This document shows, one piece after another, positions 3,723-6,803 of a DNA stretch of 6,803 nt. Every line of letters begins with the position of its first letter. Position 1 is the first letter of the stretch. The notes below the pieces were generated by a model, which saw nothing but the letters and a program-made list of their open reading frames with translations, did no database searches and was not told the DNA's origin. The translations under genes were made by a program, and so were the position numbers. Origin of the DNA: Pseudomonadota bacterium (GTDB lineage: Bacteria; Pseudomonadota; Alphaproteobacteria; Rhizobiales; Xanthobacteraceae); assembly GCA_023433965.1 (NCBI GenBank), contig JAEYTQ010000065.1, forward strand, positions 1-6,803. Direction: 5' to 3'.

Positions 3723-6410
3723 CTACTCCGCCGCCTGTTCGAGTGGTGCCACACGCGGCAGGATCATCTGGATGCGCGTGCCGCCGCCCGGCTCGGAATC
3801 AAGATCGAGCCGTCCGCCGAGCCGGTTGGTGACGATGCTGTAGACGATGTGCAGGCCAAGACCGGTGCCGCCCTGGTCGCGCCGGGTCGTGAAAAACGGA
3901 TCGAAGGCGCGGCGGCGAACGTCGAGCGACATGCCGCAGCCATTGTCGGAGAAAATGATCTCGACATTGTCCTTGCCGGACTCGCGGACCTGGATCTCGA
4001 TCGTCCCTGGCCGCCCGTCGGGGAAGGCGTGTGCCACCGAATTGAGAAACAGGTTGGTCAGCACCTGGCCGTACGGTCCGGGATAGCTGTTCATGGTCAG
4101 ATCCGGCTGGCACTCGACGTTGAGCGTCAGATTGTGCTTACGCAGGCCCGGTCGCAGGCTCATGACCACCTGCTCGGTGAGGTCGCCCAGATCGAAGGTG
4201 CGCTGATCCGAATAGTTGCGGTCGGCAGCGACCTGCTTGAACGACTGGATCAGTTCCGCGGCGCGGTTGAGATTGGAGACGAGCTGCGAGGACGCATCGC
4301 GACTGGTGCCGAGGAAGTCGTTGAGCGTGGAGCGGCGCAGCTCGCCGCGTTCGACCTCGGCGGTGAACATCGCAGTCTTGCGCTCAAGCGCCGAGGCAAC
4401 CGTCAGGCTGATTCCGACGGGATTGTTGACCTCGTGGGCAACGCCGGCGACCAGGCGCCCGAGCGCGGCGAGCTTCTCCGCTTCGATCAGCGAGGCCTGG
4501 GTCTCGCGCAGATTGCGCAGTGCGGTCTCGGCGGCTTCCTTGGCCTTGCGCATCTCCTGCTCGCCGCGCTTGCGCTCGCCGATGTCGAGCGCCACCGTGA
4601 CGATTCGCTCGATCTCGCCTTCGGCGTCGAGCAGCGGCAGCTTGTTGACGAGCCATTGCCGCATGTTGCCGGAGACGTCCTGATACTCCTCCTCGTAAAA
4701 GCCGAGACCTTTTCGATGCTTGAGCACCCGCTTGTCGTTCTCGTCGGTCTTGGCCGCGCCGTAGCGCGACATCAGATCGGCCGTGGTGCGGCCGAGTGCG
4801 TCGCCGGGCTCGATGCCGAAGATGCCCGCCATGTAGCGGTTCATCAGCACGTAGCGAAGATTGCGGTCCTTGACGTTGATGACCGCGGGGACGGTGTCGA
4901 TGACCTGCTGGAGCAGGCGCCGGCCTTCGGCGATGGCCTCCTCCGCCCGCTTCTGGTCGGTAATGTCCCGTAGAGTGCCCTCGTAGCGGACGATGTTGCC
5001 CGCTTCGTCCCGCACGCCGGTAGCGCTGTCGGAGAGCCAGAGGATGTTGCCGCTGCGCTGGCGCACCTGGTATTCGAACTCGCGCACCATGCCGTCGCGC
5101 GCCATCAGCCGCTGGTATTCGGCGCGCGCCTCGGGATGGACGTAGATCGTATGGGCGATGTCGTTGATGCTGTCGATGAGGTGCTGCGGGCTGTCATAGC
5201 CCATCATCCGCGCGAGGGCCGGATTGGCGTTGAGAAGGTCACCGGCCGGCGTCGTCACGTAGATGCCGTCGACCGACCCCTCGAACAGCTTTCGGTAGCT
5301 CTCCTCGGCGAGGCGCTGCTCGGTGAGCGCTCGCACCGCCGCCTCGCGCGCCGTGTCGGCCTCCTCCAACGCGCGGCGGAACACCTCGGCCGCCCGGGCG
5401 ATGTCGCCGATCTCGTTGTCGAGGTCGGCTGACGGAATCGACGTGTCTTTCCGGCCGGCCGCAAGCGCGCGAATGGATCGCGCGATCTGAGCAAGCGGAC
5501 GCACCGTCCTGCGCACCACGAACCAGGCGGCGCCGATGCCGATCAGCACGCCGACCGTACCGAGCACGATGCTCTGCCATCGCGCCTCGGTCAGCGTGCG
5601 GGCAAAATCACGCGACAGCACGTGGCCGCGCCGGGAGCTGACCTCGCGCAGCAATTCGGTGACGCGGCCGATCAATCGGCCTTCGGTTCCCAACACCTCG
5701 CGATCGATGTCGGCGATCTGCCGCTCGCGGATCGCAACGGCCATGATGGCCTCGGCATAATCGTTGACCGCCGACTTCATCCTGGCATCGCCGATATCGA
5801 GCGCACGAAGCCCTTGCGCGGCCTGCTCGGCCGCGGACGGGTTGCGCGCGAGCAGCCCGAGCGCGATCCGGCTCTGCGCCTCGGACAGGCGGGACGCCAG
5901 CTCGCGGTCCGGAGTGCCTGCGACGGCCGCGTCGAACTGTTCGCGCAGCGGCGGCAGTCCGGCGAGCAGCTGGGCGCGGCGTTCGATCAGCGTGGAGATC
6001 CGCTCGAGACCGGTGCGATAGGTCGCGAGCCGCTCCGTGACCCCGTCGAGCATGTCCTGCTGCTCGGGCGCGAGCTCGATCCGGGTCTTCTTCAGGATTT
6101 CGCTGAGCGTCGATGCCGCCTCGCCCACCTGCTGGAACTGGATGCCGGCGCCGGGGTCCGTGACGAAGTCGCGCGCGGCGAGGCGCAACTCGTTCATGCG
6201 GCGGTCGATGTCCTCGGCGAGGTCCCCGACGCTCTGGAGCCGCTGCAGCTCGGCGAAGGTGGTGTCGATGTGGCGGATCGCGATCACGCTCGCGGTCGAG
6301 GTGACGATGATCACCGCCAGCACCAACAGGAAGCTGCCGAAGGTGAGCTGGCCGATGGAGAGCGAAAATGTTCGCCTTTTCTCAGGGGTCGGCGTCAATT
6401 CGGCGGACAT
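3723..6410 (-). CDS. Membrane sensor histidine kinase (periplasmic helical sensor, HAMP, PAS, PAS, HATPase)
   Basis: An 895-residue sensor kinase of a two-component system. In order: cytoplasmic N-tail; TM1 about 22-45; a 230-residue predominantly helical periplasmic sensor (46-279) resembling HBM-type helical bundles; TM2 280-299; HAMP 300-353 (P304, NEIG 332-335); coiled coil 345-370; PAS1 with PAC 370-487; PAS2 495-613; coiled coil 613-648; a phosphoacceptor helix with GVAHEVNNP, His659; then the ATP-binding domain with N-box Asn786/Asn790, G1 DNGCGM 822-827, F-box FDPFF 836-840 and G2 GGTGLGL 847-853. All catalytic boxes are intact, so it should be active. There is no fused receiver and no adjacent response regulator, so it looks like an orphan kinase. 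The signal is unknown. ATG 6410 has no clear Shine-Dalgarno sequence; the frame and N-terminal TM support it. The stop (TAG, 3725-3723) abuts the GrlR-like stop. Confidence 0.95.
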   Translation of the reverse strand: MSAELTPTPEKRRTFSLSIGQLTFGSFLLVLAVIIVTSTASVIAIRHIDTTFAELQRLQSVGDLAEDIDRRMNELRLAARDFVTDPGAGIQFQQVGEAASTLSEILKKTRIELAPEQQDMLDGVTERLATYRTGLERISTLIERRAQLLAGLPPLREQFDAAVAGTPDRELASRLSEAQSRIALGLLARNPSAAEQAAQGLRALDIGDARMKSAVNDYAEAIMAVAIRERQIADIDREVLGTEGRLIGRVTELLREVSSRRGHVLSRDFARTLTEARWQSIVLGTVGVLIGIGAAWFVVRRTVRPLAQIARSIRALAAGRKDTSIPSADLDNEIGDIARAAEVFRRALEEADTAREAAVRALTEQRLAEESYRKLFEGSVDGIYVTTPAGDLLNANPALARMMGYDSPQHLIDSINDIAHTIYVHPEARAEYQRLMARDGMVREFEYQVRQRSGNILWLSDSATGVRDEAGNIVRYEGTLRDITDQKRAEEAIAEGRRLLQQVIDTVPAVINVKDRNLRYVLMNRYMAGIFGIEPGDALGRTTADLMSRYGAAKTDENDKRVLKHRKGLGFYEEEYQDVSGNMRQWLVNKLPLLDAEGEIERIVTVALDIGERKRGEQEMRKAKEAAETALRNLRETQASLIEAEKLAALGRLVAGVAHEVNNPVGISLTVASALERKTAMFTAEVERGELRRSTLNDFLGTSRDASSQLVSNLNRAAELIQSFKQVAADRNYSDQRTFDLGDLTEQVVMSLRPGLRKHNLTLNVECQPDLTMNSYPGPYGQVLTNLFLNSVAHAFPDGRPGTIEIQVRESGKDNVEIIFSDNGCGMSLDVRRRAFDPFFTTRRDQGGTGLGLHIVYSIVTNRLGGRLDLDSEPGGGTRIQMILPRVAPLEQAAE

Positions 6411-6441
6411 TGGTGGTATGGGGACCGGGCTGGTGGAGACC

Positions 6442-6458
6442 CAATATACGACGTATTG
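6442..6458. promoter_or_regulatory. AT-rich dyad and possible -10 element before the kinase gene
   Basis: CAATA (6442-6446) and TATTG (6454-6458) are inverted repeats around seven bases, and an inner register gives the perfect 11-base dyad ATACG-A-CGTAT (6446-6456). On the minus strand the same stretch contains TATATT (6448-6443), five of six matches to a -10 box, 33-38 bases before the kinase ATG, with no good -35. An operator overlapping a promoter would fit, but this is inference. Confidence 0.3.
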
Positions 6459-6494
6459 CCGCCCGGGGGGAACATGCCGCGGGACGCGGAATAT

Positions 6495-6505
6495 CCATAA
6501 TATGG
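6495..6505. promoter_or_regulatory. Second 11-base dyad before the kinase gene
   Basis: CCATA-A-TATGG (6495-6505) is a perfect dyad with the same 5-1-5 geometry as the one at 6446-6456, about 49 bases (nearly five helical turns) centre to centre. The arm sequences differ (CCATA versus ATACG), so they are not obviously sites for one protein. It overlaps the base of the adjacent GC-rich hairpin. Confidence 0.22.
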
Positions 6506-6520
6506 GGGTCTGCCACCCCC
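6504..6520 (-). terminator. GC-rich hairpin, possible terminator of the upstream minus-strand gene
   Basis: GGGGGT (6504-6509) pairs with ACCCCC (6515-6520) around a 5-base loop, 51 bases past the stop of the partial gene at 6572. On the minus strand it is followed by ATATTATGG, which is AT-rich but lacks a true U-run. Termination is possible but not convincing; the hairpin could equally separate two transcripts. Confidence 0.3.
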
Positions 6521-6571
6521 CTCTGTCCCAGATTTATGCGCTCTCCACGCCGGTCCACGGCCAGGCCGGGA

Positions 6572-6803
6572 TCAGCCGACAGCCCCGACCTCGAACACCT
6601 CGCCGTCATAGCCGGCCTCGCGGGGGATGCGGAGCTGGCGGCCGGTTTCGGTCTTGGTCATGATGGGCATCACCGTCACGATGGACAGGCCACGGGCGTG
6701 CTCCATCGCCGCGCTGACGTTTGGCTGCTTGGCGAGCCGGATCAGGTTGCGCGTGGTCGGGAACGGCAGCTTGAAGCGGCCGCTCTCGCCGCCCTCCACC
6801 GCC
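6572..6803 (-). CDS. C-terminal part of a probable NUDIX hydrolase family protein (runs off the right edge)
   Basis: The last 76 residues of a protein whose start lies beyond 6803; the frame is open to the edge and ends in TGA at 6574-6572. A GTG at 6799 exists but has no supporting ribosome site, and the reading frame continues through it. The visible part has GRFKLPFPTTRNLIRLAKQP near its start, then a helix (NVSAAMEHARG) and a strand-rich end (LSIVTVMPIMTK, GRQLRIPREAGYDGEVFEVG). The pattern of a L-P-x-P-T-x-x-x-L-x-x-L-A motif, a helix with Ala-rich turns, then I-x-P and R-x-x-x-P before an aromatic residue matches the C-terminal tails of many proteobacterial NUDT19-type NUDIX hydrolases, as I remember them. 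The Nudix box itself is outside the window, so the call is tentative. It is codirectional with the kinase, 161 bases upstream. Confidence 0.55.
   Translation of the reverse strand, partial: AVEGGESGRFKLPFPTTRNLIRLAKQPNVSAAMEHARGLSIVTVMPIMTKTETGRQLRIPREAGYDGEVFEVGAVG

Noticed and set aside
3849..4973. 374-codon plus-strand open frame antisense to the kinase
   Set aside because: A high-GC shadow of the kinase ATPase and PAS2 region; the translation has no recognisable domain, while the minus strand has all kinase motifs.
5622..6500. 292-codon plus-strand open frame antisense to the kinase N-terminus
   Set aside because: Composition-driven shadow, rich in Arg, Gly, Leu and Asp with no domain, and incompatible with the kinase frame.

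Overview
The window looks like chromosomal DNA of a high-GC alphaproteobacterium. It is most compatible with Bradyrhizobium and its relatives, judging from strong G/C third-position bias, the style of the proteins (short conserved membrane-anchored proteins, a GrlR-like protein, a HAMP/PAS/PAS kinase) and an Arg(TCG) tRNA typical of that class. This assignment is inference from the sequence alone. I see no transposase, integrase, phage gene, CRISPR array or direct-repeat boundary, so this reads as ordinary core or near-core chromosome.

Layout: (1) 1-177, leader region with a weak sigma-54-like motif. (2) 178-1146 (+), an AraC-family transcription regulator, converging on (3) a tRNA-Arg(TCG) gene at 1203-1279 (-). 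(4) 1282-1417, a spacer unusually dense in stem-loops, including a likely terminator and an 8-bp hairpin next to the tRNA 5' end. (5) Two minus-strand genes for small single-pass membrane proteins, 2090-2662 (read first) and 1430-1930. Upstream of the second is a good match to the EcfG general-stress promoter pattern; upstream of the first is a weaker one. (6) Two plus-strand genes: a VOC/glyoxalase-fold protein (2833-3219) and a GrlR-like small beta-barrel protein (3369-3722). (7) 3723-6410 (-), an 895-residue membrane histidine kinase whose stop codon directly abuts that of the GrlR-like gene. (8) 6572 to the right edge (-), the C-terminal part of a protein that best resembles a NUDIX hydrolase tail.

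The genes do not form one obvious pathway. The kinase has no response regulator beside it and looks like an orphan sensor. The two small membrane proteins may share general-stress control, an inference from promoter-like motifs. The VOC and GrlR-like genes could be cotranscribed, though a separate promoter candidate lies between them.

No clearly new system is visible. The points most worth checking are the mutually exclusive hairpins before the tRNA, the EcfG-like promoters, the GrlR-like protein apparently outside a type III secretion context, and the dyad sites upstream of the kinase.
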